This document shows positions 7,280 through 16,185 of a stretch of DNA of 64,000 nt, in pieces (the first letter of the stretch is position 1; the number at the start of each line of letters is the position of its first letter). The stretch spans positions 1-64,000 of the forward strand of contig PLDA01000006.1 of NCBI GenBank assembly GCA_003134965.1, written 5' to 3'. Both the position numbers and the translations under genes were made by a program. Source of the stretch: Vulcanimicrobium winogradskyi (lineage in GTDB: Bacteria; Vulcanimicrobiota; Vulcanimicrobiia; Vulcanimicrobiales; Vulcanimicrobiaceae). Below the pieces are notes generated by a model. The model was not told where the DNA came from. It worked only from the letters and a program-made list of their open reading frames with translations, and ran no database searches.

Positions 7280-8043
7280 AGCGGGTCACCGAGATACGCG
7301 GACTGGACGATCTCGTTGGCGACGATGCGCTCGGGTGTGTCGATCGCGAGCAGTTGGCCGTGGTGCATCACCGCCATGCGGTCGGCGAGCCCCATGATCA
7401 GATCCATGCGGTGCTCCACCATCAGCACCGTCTTGTGCTGATCGCGATGGATGCTGCGGATGAGCGTCATCATCTCGGGGACGTCCTCGACCGCGATCCC
7501 GGCCGTCGGTTCGTCCAGCAGCACGACGGTGGGATCGCCGCACAGCAGGATCGCAAGGTCGAGCTTGCGCTTCTCGCCGTGCGAGAGCGAGGCGGCCTTC
7601 GTCGCGGCGCGCGCCTCGAGCCCGACCGACGCGAGCGCGCCGCGCGCGCGCTCGATCGCGTCCTGCTGATCGTCGGCGAGGACCCAGAGGCGACCGGAAC
7701 CCCCGAGATACGCTTGCGCGGCGAGGCGCGCGTTCTCGAGCGTGGTGAGCTCGGCGAAGATCGTCGAGGTCTGGAACGTGCGGCCGAGCCCGAGCCGCGC
7801 CCGGACGTAGGGCGGCGCGGTCGTGATATCGGTGCCGCGGAACGTGACGCGCCCCGAGCTGGGACGCGTCACGCCGGAGAGGAGGTTGAAGAGGGTCGTC
7901 TTGCCGGCGCCGTTGGGCCCGATGATCACGAGGAACTCGCCCTCGTTCACGTCGATGCTGACGTCGTCGACGATTGTGACGCCGCGGATGCGCAGGCCCA
8001 ACCCCGCGGTGGACATCACCGCGGGGCGCGCCGGTTCGGTCAC
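7276..8043 (-). CDS. livG: branched-chain amino acid-type ABC transporter ATPase LivG
   Basis: A 255-residue ATPase. Walker A is IGPNGAGKTTLFN, the signature is the LivG-style LSHGEKRKLDLA, Walker B is VVLLDEPTAGI, and the switch His lies in VEHRMDLI. Start GTG 8043 lies 4 bases after the substrate-binding protein stop; the frame is open upstream to 8169, but that part is antisense-like shadow within the preceding gene. C-terminal IVQSAYLGDP is the usual LivG ending. Confidence 0.93.
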   Translation of the reverse strand: MTEPARPAVMSTAGLGLRIRGVTIVDDVSIDVNEGEFLVIIGPNGAGKTTLFNLLSGVTRPSSGRVTFRGTDITTAPPYVRARLGLGRTFQTSTIFAELTTLENARLAAQAYLGGSGRLWVLADDQQDAIERARGALASVGLEARAATKAASLSHGEKRKLDLAILLCGDPTVVLLDEPTAGIAVEDVPEMMTLIRSIHRDQHKTVLMVEHRMDLIMGLADRMAVMHHGQLLAIDTPERIVANEIVQSAYLGDPL

Positions 8044-8047
8044 GGCG

Positions 8048-9241
8048 TTATTTGAATGGATGCACCGGCGGCGAGACCGCTTCGAGCGGAACGGTACGCA
8101 CCAGCTGTGGCGCGATGTTCGATCCCGAGCCTTGAAGCTTCGCGACGAACATCGGCTGCAGCATCGCATGATCGGCGGCGCGTATCGTCTGCTTCCCTTT
8201 GGGCGCCTCGAACGTCCAGCCTTCGAGCGCGGAGATCATCTTCCCGACGTCCTCGCCATCGGCTTTTTCGATCGCGCGTACGACCATCTCCGCGCCGACG
8301 AAGCCGTCGGGATCGAACAGGTCCGGGACTTTGTTCTGCTTCTTGAGCGCGGCGACCAGGAAGTCGTTGGCTTTGGTCTTCGGCGCTTCGTAGAAGTAAT
8401 GCGATAGGAACGAGATTTTCGTCGCCGCCGTGCCCAGCGTCTCGTACGACGAGCGCTGATCGAGGCCACTGACGACCCGGGTAGATGCAAAGACGCCGGA
8501 GTCGTCGAGCCCCTTCCACATGGCGGGCGCCGTCGCTCCGGCCCATGCCGGGAAGAGCAGATCGGGTTTCGCGTCCTTGATCTTCTGCGAGAAGGGCGCG
8601 AAGTCGTTGGCGGAGAGCGGCGCCATCACGCCTGTGACGTCGGCTCCCGCTCCGCCGAGCACGATGCGGACCGCGCCGAGGTTGGCTTGGCCGAACGCCG
8701 AGTCTTGCGCGTAGACCACGACCTTCTTGCCGCGCAGGTTGTTCCCGACGATCGTGCCGGCGGTCAGCACGTCCTGATAGGTCTGCCGGCCGGAACGGAA
8801 CGTGTTGCGGTTGTTGCCGGTGACGGCGTCCGCGGCCGCTGCCCCGGAGATGAAGAGCACGTTGTTCTCTTTCGCAACCGGAGCGAGCTGGAGCGCAACG
8901 CCGGATGCGGTCGATCCGGCGATGATCTTGTAGCCCTGGCCGATGAGCTCTTTTGCGGTGGCGACGGCTTTCGCCGGATCACCTGCGTCGTCACGCTCGG
9001 TGACGACGATCTTGTGGCCGCCGGCCATCCCGGTGCCGTGCGTCGCGTAGTCGAGCCCGATTGCGAACCCCTCGGCGTACTGCGCGCCGTACGACGCTAA
9101 AAAGCCGGTCTTCGAGTAGACCAGTCCCACGTTGACGGGGGACTTGGCGCCCGCGGCCTGCGCCGGCAGCGCTCCGACGAGCGCGACCTGTGCGAGTAGC
9201 GCCGTCGCGGTCAGCGCGGCAAGAACTTCACGTATCCTCAA
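8048..9241 (-). CDS. periplasmic substrate-binding protein of the Liv-type ABC system
   Basis: A 397-residue periplasmic-binding protein type 1 (LivJ/AmiC-like). A signal peptide occupies residues 1-29 (cleavage after AQA), followed by the INVGL..S-type N-terminal strand and a YGAQYAEGFAIGLDYATHG segment. Start TTG 9241 is supported by AGGAGAG about 8 bases upstream. It captures the ligand and delivers it to LivHM. It heads the operon and diverges from a regulator only 16 bases away, so the two genes likely share control sequences. The substrate cannot be fixed from sequence; aromatic, aliphatic or amide ligands are all possible in this family. Confidence 0.9.
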   Translation of the reverse strand: MRIREVLAALTATALLAQVALVGALPAQAAGAKSPVNVGLVYSKTGFLASYGAQYAEGFAIGLDYATHGTGMAGGHKIVVTERDDAGDPAKAVATAKELIGQGYKIIAGSTASGVALQLAPVAKENNVLFISGAAAADAVTGNNRNTFRSGRQTYQDVLTAGTIVGNNLRGKKVVVYAQDSAFGQANLGAVRIVLGGAGADVTGVMAPLSANDFAPFSQKIKDAKPDLLFPAWAGATAPAMWKGLDDSGVFASTRVVSGLDQRSSYETLGTAATKISFLSHYFYEAPKTKANDFLVAALKKQNKVPDLFDPDGFVGAEMVVRAIEKADGEDVGKMISALEGWTFEAPKGKQTIRAADHAMLQPMFVAKLQGSGSNIAPQLVRTVPLEAVSPPVHPFK

Positions 9242-9257
9242 ATTACTCTCTCCTAGA

Positions 9258-10337
9258 ATGGGCGCGTCACCTCCGAATACTTCGGGGGAGCCGCCGTTCG
9301 TCGATACACCCGAAGGAAGGTATTATCTTGCACGGGACCCGAACGGGGCGCGGTTGGCACGAGCCGCTCGGACGCTGTCCCAGTTCCACGTCGCCGTCGA
9401 CGAGTTGGCGCTGCTCAACCGCGAGCTCTCCCAACTGATCGCCCTGCTCGACCGCGACCTCGTGCTGGCGCGTGCCGTTCGCTTGCTGACCGAGGACTTC
9501 GGCTTCCACTGCGCCTGGATCGCGGAGAGCGCGAATGTAGACGGCGTGGTCATCGGGCATACCTCGGGCAACCGGACCGATCGCCTCTACGGGCTGACCT
9601 TGCGCACCGGCTGCGGCCTGGGCGGCAAAGTATTCGCGGAAGGCCGCCTCGCATGGGTCAACGGCTACCTCGGCTCGCCCAAGATCACACACGATTACGA
9701 CGGCGAGACCGCCGCCGAGCGGATTCAGTGCATGATCGCAGCGCCGATCGGGGACGGCCCGAAGCCGGCCGGCGTGCTCCTTGGCGGCCTGCGCGAGGAC
9801 GGCGGCTTCGGCGGCCGGGCAGCCGCGATCGTCGAGACGGTCGCCGAACGGACCGCTCAGGCGCTGGTCGCCGCCGAGCGCGCGCGCCGGTCGGAGGAGG
9901 CGGCGCTCTGCGAAGAACGTCAGCGGCTGGCGCTCGACCTGCACGACACGGTCGGCGCTATGCTCTCCGCCATCACCGCCGGGGTCCGCCGCGCGAGCGG
10001 TGAGACCGCCGACGCGACCGTGCGCGAGCGGCTCGGGACGATCGAGCGTCAGGCCGGTGAGGCTGCGCAGACGCTGCGGGACGCGCTGCGCACGATGCGC
10101 GCGCCCGCCGCCCGGCGCGAGGAGCGACTCCGGCGCGGGCCGCGGACGCCGATCGCACGCCGTGAGTACGAAGTGCTGCGCCGCGTCGCGACCGGCCAGA
10201 CGAACGGTGAGATCGCGGTCGCGATGAGCCTGAGTCCCAACACCGTCAAGGCGTACCTGCGCAACGCGATGCAAAAACTCGACGCGCGCAACCGGGTGGA
10301 AGCGATCTCCCGAGCGCGCGCAGCCGGCCTGCTCTGA
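9258..10337 (+). CDS. GAF / HisKA_3-like / LuxR-HTH transcriptional regulator
   Basis: A 359-residue protein with three parts: a GAF sensor (about residues 40-205), a HisKA_3-type dimerisation helix with the H-box LALDLHDTVGAML (about 225-240), and a C-terminal LuxR-type HTH (IARREYEVLRRVATGQTNGEIAVAMSLSPNTVKAYL). The kinase ATPase domain that normally follows HisKA_3 is missing, so it is not a histidine kinase; the module probably serves dimerisation. ATG 9258 lies 16 bases from the divergent binding-protein gene, implying local regulation of that transporter. It may sense the transported compound or a metabolite through GAF. Confidence 0.82.
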   Translation: MGASPPNTSGEPPFVDTPEGRYYLARDPNGARLARAARTLSQFHVAVDELALLNRELSQLIALLDRDLVLARAVRLLTEDFGFHCAWIAESANVDGVVIGHTSGNRTDRLYGLTLRTGCGLGGKVFAEGRLAWVNGYLGSPKITHDYDGETAAERIQCMIAAPIGDGPKPAGVLLGGLREDGGFGGRAAAIVETVAERTAQALVAAERARRSEEAALCEERQRLALDLHDTVGAMLSAITAGVRRASGETADATVRERLGTIERQAGEAAQTLRDALRTMRAPAARREERLRRGPRTPIARREYEVLRRVATGQTNGEIAVAMSLSPNTVKAYLRNAMQKLDARNRVEAISRARAAGLL

Positions 10338-10344
10338 TCTCCGC

Positions 10345-10370
10345 CGCCTACACCCGTTCGGGTGTAGGCG
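10345..10370. terminator. perfect 11-bp hairpin after the regulator
   Basis: Stem CGCCTACACCC / GGGTGTAGGCG with a 4-base loop. There is no T-tract, so it may be a weak or factor-assisted terminator, or a transcript-stabilising hairpin. Confidence 0.45.
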
Positions 10371-10427
10371 CGCGGTGCGGATCGTTGGAAAATATCTTCC
10401 AGATTTCGCACACGCTATCGGAGAGGA

Positions 10428-11930
10428 ATGCTACGCGTGAGACGCTCTCATTTCATCGCGGGCGCGTCCGCGCTCGGGCTCGCCGGATGCAGTACCGGTG
10501 CAGGGCAGGTGGGGACGGGGCCCCTTCCGCCATCGGGCATCGCCCCCGGGCATGTCCCCGACCTGCGCTTCGGGTTCGTTTCGGTCCCAGTGACCGGCAA
10601 CGGGTACGATCCCGCCGGTGACGCAAACGCGCTGATCCTTCCCGGTAGTCCGACCGGAGCCACGGCGCCGATCCCCGGCGTCCAGATTCTCGGTTCGTAC
10701 GCAACCGACCAGCGGTACGTGCTGCGCATTCCCGACGCGTGGAACGGCAAGCTCGTCGTGATCGGAACCCCGGCGTTTCGCAGCGAGTTCGCGAACGACG
10801 GCATCTGGCAAGACTTCTTGCTCGCCGGCGGTTACGCGACCGCCTGCAGCAACAAAGGAATCCCGTACAACGCGATCGCGGAGGTGATCGCGGCGAGTCC
10901 GAACCCGAACATCAGCTTCCCGTTCGACTTTGAGTTCGCGGGCTTGGAGACGCTGAAGTTCTCGTACCGTCTCGGCTCGCTGTACCCGGCCAAGAAGCCG
11001 ATCGCCGCGTGGAACGACGACTTTTACCAGCTGACCCTGTTCGCGAAGAGCTACCTCACCGCGAACTTCCACGCGCCGACGAAAACGTATGCGGTCGGAA
11101 CGTCGAACGGCGGCGCGCAAGTTCGTTCGCTCAACGAACAGCATCCCGAAGTGATCGACGGCGCCGTCGACTGGGAAGGCGTGTACTGGACGCCGGCGCT
11201 GAGCATCCTCGACTACATGCCGAAGTTCCTCAAGAACATGCCGGCCTACGTCGCCAGCGGGTTCACGAGCGCCGCTGCTGCCGCCGCGATCCAAGCGGCG
11301 GGATTCCCGGCCGACATCAAGACCGCAGCCGCCGCTCACCCCTCGCTGTGGTACGAGTACTACGCGAACCAGGTGTCGTTCTACATGGACCTGACCGTCT
11401 TCTCGTACGCGCTGCTGGTCGACCCGCTAGCGGCCTCGACGCTGCCCTCGAGCGCCGGGTTCACGCCGAACCCCGCAAATCCGCCCGGGCTCCCCGGAAC
11501 CCCGTCGGCCGGCGTCAGCGGCCTGGCGGATCCCGTCGCGCGCCAGAACTACACGCCGTCGGCCGCCGCTCGCGCCGCGATCGCTTCGTTCGCGCACACC
11601 GGAAAGATCGGCAAGCCGATGGTCTCGATCGCCGGCACCGCCGACATGTTCGTCACCGCCGCGAACAACGCGACGCCGTACCTCGCGGCCGTGAACGCCA
11701 ACGGCAAAGGCTCGATCTACTGGCAGTACCTCGTTCAAGGGGGGACGCACGTCGACACCTTCGCCAGCCCAGCGTTTGGATACGGGCTGCAGCCGCAATT
11801 AATGTTCGGCTGGGCCGCGTTCAATCAGCTGGTGAACATCGTCGAGCACGGCGCGACCCCGGCCGGTGCCGGGACGCAGCAGACCGTCTCGCAGCCGACG
11901 CAGATCGCCGCGAAGACCCGCGCCGTGTAG
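10428..11930 (+). CDS. secreted alpha/beta-hydrolase lipoprotein
   Basis: A 500-residue protein with a twin-arginine-like start (VRRSHFIAG) and lipobox LGLAGC, so probably exported and lipid-anchored. The nucleophile elbow is YAVGTSNGGAQ (Ser near residue 225). A late SIAGTADMFV segment and a THVDTF segment could supply Asp and His. The SNGG form and size recall tannase- or 3-hydroxybutyrate-oligomer-hydrolase-like enzymes, but the substrate is unknown. GGAGAGGA lies just upstream; GTG 10437 has better spacing than ATG 10428 and puts the RR motif at the very N-terminus, so it may be the true start. Confidence 0.7.
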   Translation: MLRVRRSHFIAGASALGLAGCSTGAGQVGTGPLPPSGIAPGHVPDLRFGFVSVPVTGNGYDPAGDANALILPGSPTGATAPIPGVQILGSYATDQRYVLRIPDAWNGKLVVIGTPAFRSEFANDGIWQDFLLAGGYATACSNKGIPYNAIAEVIAASPNPNISFPFDFEFAGLETLKFSYRLGSLYPAKKPIAAWNDDFYQLTLFAKSYLTANFHAPTKTYAVGTSNGGAQVRSLNEQHPEVIDGAVDWEGVYWTPALSILDYMPKFLKNMPAYVASGFTSAAAAAAIQAAGFPADIKTAAAAHPSLWYEYYANQVSFYMDLTVFSYALLVDPLAASTLPSSAGFTPNPANPPGLPGTPSAGVSGLADPVARQNYTPSAAARAAIASFAHTGKIGKPMVSIAGTADMFVTAANNATPYLAAVNANGKGSIYWQYLVQGGTHVDTFASPAFGYGLQPQLMFGWAAFNQLVNIVEHGATPAGAGTQQTVSQPTQIAAKTRAV

Positions 11931-11946
11931 CCGGGTTACGGGCGGT

Positions 11947-13146
11947 ATGCGTATCCGTCCGGGGCTCGGCGTCCTGCTCGCTGCGTGCGTCGCGCTCTCT
12001 GTCGGCTACGGGGTCCGCCAGTCGCTCGGGCTCTTCATCGCGCCGCTCGAGGGCGTGCGCGGCTGGTCGGCCGGCGTCTTCGCGCTCGCCTTCGCACTGC
12101 AGAACCTGGTGTGGGGGATCGCGCAGCCCTTCGCCGGCGCGGTCGCCGACCGGTTCGGGGCGCGCGCCACCGTTGCCGGGGGCGGCCTGCTGTTTACGCT
12201 CGGCCTCGGGCTGATGGCGACGACGCACGATCCGGTCGTCTTTTCGTGGGGCGGCGGCACGCTGCTCGGCCTCGCTCTCGCCGCCGTCTCGTTCGGCGTG
12301 CTGATCGGGCCGGTCGCGGCGCTCGTCCCGCCGGAGCGGCGCAGCGTCGCGTTCGGGTTGCTGGGGGCGGGCGGATCGCTCGGTCAGCTGTTCTATCCGC
12401 CGTTCGCGCAGATCGCGATTGGCGGCGCAGGCTGGTTCCCGACGTTCATCGCGCTGGCTGCGATCGGGATCGGGATCATTCCGCTGGCGCTGCTGCTGCG
12501 CGAGCCCCTGCGGACGGTGCACGCCGCTCAGAGCCTTTCGCTCGGCGCTGCGCTGCGCGAAGCGTTCACGGTTCCGAGCTACGGGATGCTCAGTGCAGGT
12601 TTCTTCGTCTGCGGCTTCCACATCGCGTTCTTCCAGACGCACATGCCGGCGATCGTCGCCCGCGCCGGGCTCTCGCCGAGCCTCGGAGCGGCCGCGCTCG
12701 CGATCGTCGGCGCCTTCAACGTGATCGGCAGCTACGCCAGCGGCCGGCTCGCCGATGCCTTTCCGAAGCGCTACGTGCTCTCGGCGATCTACGGGCTGCG
12801 CTTCGTCGCGATCCTGATCTTCGTGCTGCTCCCGATCAGCGCGCTCACGGTGATCGCCTTCTCCGCCGCGATGGGGCTGCTGTGGCTTTCGACGGTCGCG
12901 CCCACCAGCGGGGTCATCGCCGAGAAGTTCGGGATGCAGTGGGTCTCGACGCTGTTCGGGGTCGCGTTCCTGGTCCACCAGATCGGCGCGTTCTTCGGCG
13001 CCTGGCTGGGCGGGGTGATCGTCGACCGGACCGGCAGCTACAACCTGATGTGGGTGATCTCGCTGGGCGTCGCCCTGTTCGGATTCCTGATCCAGTTCCC
13101 GATCGACGAACGGCCGCTTGTGCGGACCGGCGTAGCGAACGCGTAA
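11947..13146 (+). CDS. major facilitator superfamily transporter
   Basis: A 399-residue protein with 12 predicted membrane segments. The loop after TM2 carries the MFS motif GAVADRFGARATVAGG, with a symmetry-related copy GRLADAFPKRYVLS in the second half. The overall pattern resembles the OFA/monocarboxylate or cyanate-type branch. ATG 11947 is used because the residues before it are not membrane-like. It follows the lipoprotein hydrolase by 16 bases and could import its product, but the substrate is unknown. Confidence 0.85.
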   Translation: MRIRPGLGVLLAACVALSVGYGVRQSLGLFIAPLEGVRGWSAGVFALAFALQNLVWGIAQPFAGAVADRFGARATVAGGGLLFTLGLGLMATTHDPVVFSWGGGTLLGLALAAVSFGVLIGPVAALVPPERRSVAFGLLGAGGSLGQLFYPPFAQIAIGGAGWFPTFIALAAIGIGIIPLALLLREPLRTVHAAQSLSLGAALREAFTVPSYGMLSAGFFVCGFHIAFFQTHMPAIVARAGLSPSLGAAALAIVGAFNVIGSYASGRLADAFPKRYVLSAIYGLRFVAILIFVLLPISALTVIAFSAAMGLLWLSTVAPTSGVIAEKFGMQWVSTLFGVAFLVHQIGAFFGAWLGGVIVDRTGSYNLMWVISLGVALFGFLIQFPIDERPLVRTGVANA

Positions 13147-13230
13147 GGCGGACTGTGATCCGGATCGCGACGATCCGGCTCAGCTTGGTTCGGAGAGCGT
13201 CCGATAAGAGAGGGAGCAAGGAGGCTTCCC

Positions 13231-13839
13231 GTGTTTCATCGTTCATCTTTTCGCGTCCTGACGGCGCTCGCCGCCGCTTCGATGCTCGCTGCGTGCCAAG
13301 GCGGGGCCGCGAGCCCGCCGGCGCCCCCGGCGCAAGGCGGTACCGCGACGCAGTCCGCCGCGCAGTCGGCGCAGTCGGCCGCGCGCTCGACCGCGAGCCA
13401 TAAGACGCCCGCCCCGGAGATCGCTGCGAACCCGGCGAGCCTCGAGTTCACCGCGGGTCAGGCCGCAGCCGGGACGCCGCAGACCGTCACGATCACCGCG
13501 AAGTCGGATAGCCGGTTCGACGTCTCGATCGCGGGCACGGGCAATTGCCCGGCCGTCTCGCCATCGAAGCTGAAGGCGAAGCCGATGGACGAGGACGGCG
13601 ACAAGGATAGCGATCGCCACGATCCGCGAGCCGGCGTCATCACGGTCACGCCGAACGGCGCCGGCCCGGCGACCTGCACGATCACGGTGAGTTCGGCCGG
13701 CGACGGTGACAAGGACCATCACGACGGCGACCGGCACGACAACGACGGCGAGCACCAGGACTCCGGCGACTCGATCGCCATCCCGGTGACCGTCGACGCG
13801 CCCTCGGCGACGCCGACGCCCTGCCCCGGGCGCTGCTGA
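13231..13839 (+). CDS. lipoprotein with Asp/His-rich insert
   Basis: A 202-residue protein beginning at GTG 13231 with a perfect AAGGAGG 6 bases upstream. Lipobox SMLAAC gives a lipid-anchored N-terminus, followed by an Ala/Gln/Ser-rich linker. The folded part looks like an Ig-like beta domain (SLEFTAGQAAAGTPQTVTITA). Two low-complexity loops rich in Asp, His, Lys and Gly (near residues 112-128 and 155-180) interrupt it and may bind divalent metal. No family assigned. Confidence 0.6.
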   Translation: MFHRSSFRVLTALAAASMLAACQGGAASPPAPPAQGGTATQSAAQSAQSAARSTASHKTPAPEIAANPASLEFTAGQAAAGTPQTVTITAKSDSRFDVSIAGTGNCPAVSPSKLKAKPMDEDGDKDSDRHDPRAGVITVTPNGAGPATCTITVSSAGDGDKDHHDGDRHDNDGEHQDSGDSIAIPVTVDAPSATPTPCPGRC

Positions 13840-13850
13840 TCTCACCCATC

Positions 13851-13882
13851 TCACCCTGAGCCTGTCGACAGGCTCCGGGTGA
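13851..13882. repeat. dispersed palindromic repeat, full copy
   Basis: A 32-base near-perfect palindrome with half-site TCACCCTGAGCCTGTC and one mismatch. Four related copies lie at 32173, 38619, 52276 and 55461. This copy separates two genes and may also act as a transcript-end hairpin. Confidence 0.75.
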
Positions 13883-13908
13883 CGGTGGAGCAGAAGCCTG
13901 CGGCCGTC

Positions 13909-14346
13909 ATGCCGCACGAACATCTTCGCTACGAATCGATCACGCCGGTCCTGATCGTGGAGCGCGTCGCCCCGACGCGCGACTTCTTTCGGGACCGGCT
14001 TGGTTTTTTACAGACGGCGGTGATCGCCGACGGCGACGAGCTCGGCTTCGCAATGCTCGAGAAGGACGGCGTCGTGGTGATGATCCAGTCCCACGCGAGC
14101 GTGATCGAGGACGTCGGGCCCGACGCGGCGCGCGCCGTCAACGAGACGATCTCAGGCCGCGGCGCGGTCGGTCTTTACGTGAAGGTGAGCGACGTCGATC
14201 TCGTGGTCCCGGCGGTCGCCGACGCTGACGTGATCGTCCCGCTGCGCAAGACGTTCTACGGGATGCACGAGATCACGGTGCGGGAGCCGGGCGGTCACAG
14301 CGTGACGTTCGCCTCGGAGCTCCCGACCGCCGTGACGCAGGGCTAG
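13909..14346 (+). CDS. VOC (glyoxalase/bleomycin-resistance fold) family protein
   Basis: A 145-residue protein of the vicinal-oxygen-chelate fold, with two beta-alpha-beta-beta-beta modules. The first contains TPVLIVERVAPTRDFFRDRLGF and the second GLYVKVSDVDLVV; the end HEITVREPGGHSVTFA is typical. Potential metal ligands include His and Glu in the terminal strands. The enzymatic activity is unclear. ATG 13909 is chosen because the alternative GTG 13879 lies inside the palindromic repeat. Confidence 0.75.
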   Translation: MPHEHLRYESITPVLIVERVAPTRDFFRDRLGFLQTAVIADGDELGFAMLEKDGVVVMIQSHASVIEDVGPDAARAVNETISGRGAVGLYVKVSDVDLVVPAVADADVIVPLRKTFYGMHEITVREPGGHSVTFASELPTAVTQG

Positions 14347-14711
14347 CCTTTCTGCGTTTTGACCTTCTTTTCCATACGGTTCAGCACGAGGATTCTGTCG
14401 GCGTGGCGTTGGCCGAGCATCTTCTGGTCGTAGAACACTTTGACCAGTTGCCCGGAGTGCAAGGCCTTCATTTGATACGTGGTCTTGCCGTCCTCGGAGA
14501 AGATCTGATCGAAATGCGGGACGAGCAGGAAGCTCAGCTCCTTGCCGGTCTTGTCGTCTTTGACTTTGATGTTGGCCGACGAGATGTGGACGAGCGTGCC
14601 CTCGACCCACGAGGAACCGACGGGTACGGCCTGGGCGGGCGTGACGGTCACGAGCATGGTGGTCACGGGGATGAGCGCCGCGAGCGTCGCGGCGACGAGA
14701 AGAGTACGCAT
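14343..14711 (-). CDS. small secreted hypothetical protein
   Basis: A 122-residue protein with a signal peptide (LVAATLAALIPVTTMLVTVTPAQA). The mature part is beta-rich (VEGTLVHISSANIKVKDDKTGKE), like small DUF5666/OB-like secreted domains. Its stop overlaps the end of the convergent VOC gene. Function unknown. Confidence 0.6.
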   Translation of the reverse strand: MRTLLVAATLAALIPVTTMLVTVTPAQAVPVGSSWVEGTLVHISSANIKVKDDKTGKELSFLLVPHFDQIFSEDGKTTYQMKALHSGQLVKVFYDQKMLGQRHADRILVLNRMEKKVKTQKG

Positions 14712-14728
14712 GCCTGCCCGTTTACCCG

Positions 14729-15865
14729 TTAGGCCGCCTTCTTGTCGCCGGGCGCTTTCTTGCGCTTGGCTCGTTCCGCTCGTACCGACTTCGCGAGCGT
14801 CTCGGCCAGCGGCCGGCTCTCGCGCCTGACGATCCGCTCGATCAGCGCGACGACCGCCCGTTCGTGGCGGTCGAGCGCGTGCGGCGGCGCCTTCGCCACG
14901 GCCTTCTCGACCAGCTTGAGCGCACCGTTGTTCACGAACTCGTCGACCACGCCCGGATAGATGTACGACTTCTTGCATACCGCGATCGTGTTGCCGAGGT
15001 GCGCGGCGACCTTCGTGATGACGTCGGTGACGAGCCTCTTGCGCTCGGTCTGGTTTTGTTCTTCGGCGTCGAGCGCCGCCAGCTCGAGCGCGCACATCAC
15101 GGTCGCCTCCCACGTGCGGAAGTCTTTCGCGGTGAAGTCACCGTCGCTGATCGCTTTGAGGTATTCGTTGACGTCCTCCGAGCGCACCGGATGCTGCGTC
15201 CCGTCGTCGTCGAGGTACTCGAAGAGCTGCTGGCCGGGCAGGTCCTGGCTGCGCTTGATGATCCGCGCGATCCGCTTGTCGCGGATCTTGACCTCGTGTT
15301 CCTTCCCGCTCTTGCCGCGGAAACGGAAGCGCACCGTCGAGCCTTTCACGTCGACGTGCTCCTCGCGCATCGTGGTGAGCCCGTAGGAGTCGTTCTCGCG
15401 CGCGTACTCCTCGTTGCCGATGCGGATCGCGGTGCTTGCCGTCAGCGAGACGATTGTCCCCAGCACCTTCTCGCGCGGCATCCCAGGCAGCGCGATGTCC
15501 CGCGCGACGGCTTCGCGGATGTTCGGCAGCGCCTTCGCGAACTCGATCATCCGATCGAACTTGTTCTCGTCGCGCACCGCGCGCCAGCGCTTGTGGTAGC
15601 GGTACTGCTTGCGGCCCCGGGCATCGCGGCCGGTCGCCTGGAGGTGGCCGTTGGCCAGCGGGCAGATCCAGACGTCGGTATAGGCGGGCGGAACGGCGAG
15701 CGACTTGATTCGAGCGACCTCGTTCTTGTCGGTGATCGGCTTGCCGTCGGCGGCGATGAACGAGAAGCCGCCGCGCCGCTTCACCCGGCGGATCCCGGGG
15801 ATCGCGTCGGTGGTGTAGCGCAGACCAGCAGCCTTCGCGGCCTCCGGACCCTCGGTTGGCAGCAT
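14729..15865 (-). CDS. DNA topoisomerase IB
   Basis: A 378-residue poxvirus/bacterial type IB topoisomerase. The N-terminal domain (residues 20-95: RVKRRGGFSFIAADG, WICPLANGHLQATGRD) is followed by the catalytic domain with Arg 148 in TAIRIGNEEYA, Arg 250 in FRTWEAT and the nucleophile Tyr 301 in CKKSYIYPGVV. It relaxes supercoils through a 3'-phosphotyrosine link and needs no ATP. A Lys-rich tail follows. ATG 15865 gives the usual bacterial length. Confidence 0.93.
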   Translation of the reverse strand: MLPTEGPEAAKAAGLRYTTDAIPGIRRVKRRGGFSFIAADGKPITDKNEVARIKSLAVPPAYTDVWICPLANGHLQATGRDARGRKQYRYHKRWRAVRDENKFDRMIEFAKALPNIREAVARDIALPGMPREKVLGTIVSLTASTAIRIGNEEYARENDSYGLTTMREEHVDVKGSTVRFRFRGKSGKEHEVKIRDKRIARIIKRSQDLPGQQLFEYLDDDGTQHPVRSEDVNEYLKAISDGDFTAKDFRTWEATVMCALELAALDAEEQNQTERKRLVTDVITKVAAHLGNTIAVCKKSYIYPGVVDEFVNNGALKLVEKAVAKAPPHALDRHERAVVALIERIVRRESRPLAETLAKSVRAERAKRKKAPGDKKAA

Positions 15866-15907
15866 CAGCCACGCTTCTACCCGCTGAGGGGCCTGTCGTA
15901 GAGGCGG

Positions 15908-15937
15908 TTGACAGGGGGCGCCTGGGTCGGAGAGAAT
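15908..15937 (+). promoter_or_regulatory. promoter of the tRNA-Val/tRNA-Asp pair
   Basis: A perfect -35 TTGACA (15908-15913), 18-base spacer and GAGAAT (15932-15937). The predicted start lies about 25 bases before tRNA-Val(CAC). Confidence 0.6.
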
Positions 15938-15966
15938 ACGCCGGTTCGCCAAAAACGAGTGGTTGT

Positions 15967-16041
15967 GGGCGCGTAGCTCAGTGGGAGAGCATCCGCTTCA
16001 CACGCGGGGGGTCGTTGGTTCAATCCCAACCGTGCCCACCA
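15967..16041 (+). tRNA. tRNA-Val (anticodon CAC)
   Basis: A 75-base cloverleaf: acceptor GGGCGCG with CGTGCCC (one G-T pair), anticodon loop TTCACAC, T arm GTTGG-TTCAATC-CCAAC, encoded CCA. It decodes GUG and is co-transcribed with tRNA-Asp 8 bases downstream. Confidence 0.95.
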
Positions 16042-16049
16042 TCTCGCCT

Positions 16050-16126
16050 GGCGTTGTAGCTCAGTTGGTTAGAGCGCCGCCCTGTCACGGCGGAGGTCGT
16101 GGGTTCGAGCCCCATCAACGTCGCCA
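16050..16126 (+). tRNA. tRNA-Asp (anticodon GTC)
   Basis: A 77-base cloverleaf: acceptor GGCGTTG with CAACGTC, anticodon stem-loop CCGCC-CTGTCAC-GGCGG, T loop TTCGAGC, discriminator G, encoded CCA. Confidence 0.95.
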
Positions 16127-16185
16127 GTCCCCGAACGCCGGATCTCGAACGAGGTTCGGCGTTCGTCGCTGCGAACACCGCGCCC

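Noticed and set aside
4635..7289. An 884-codon open frame covering livM and antisense-like sequence through livH and livF
   Set aside because: Only the last 346 codons are membrane-protein-like. The rest is Arg/Ala-rich shadow coding over livH and livF, a GC-rich artefact.
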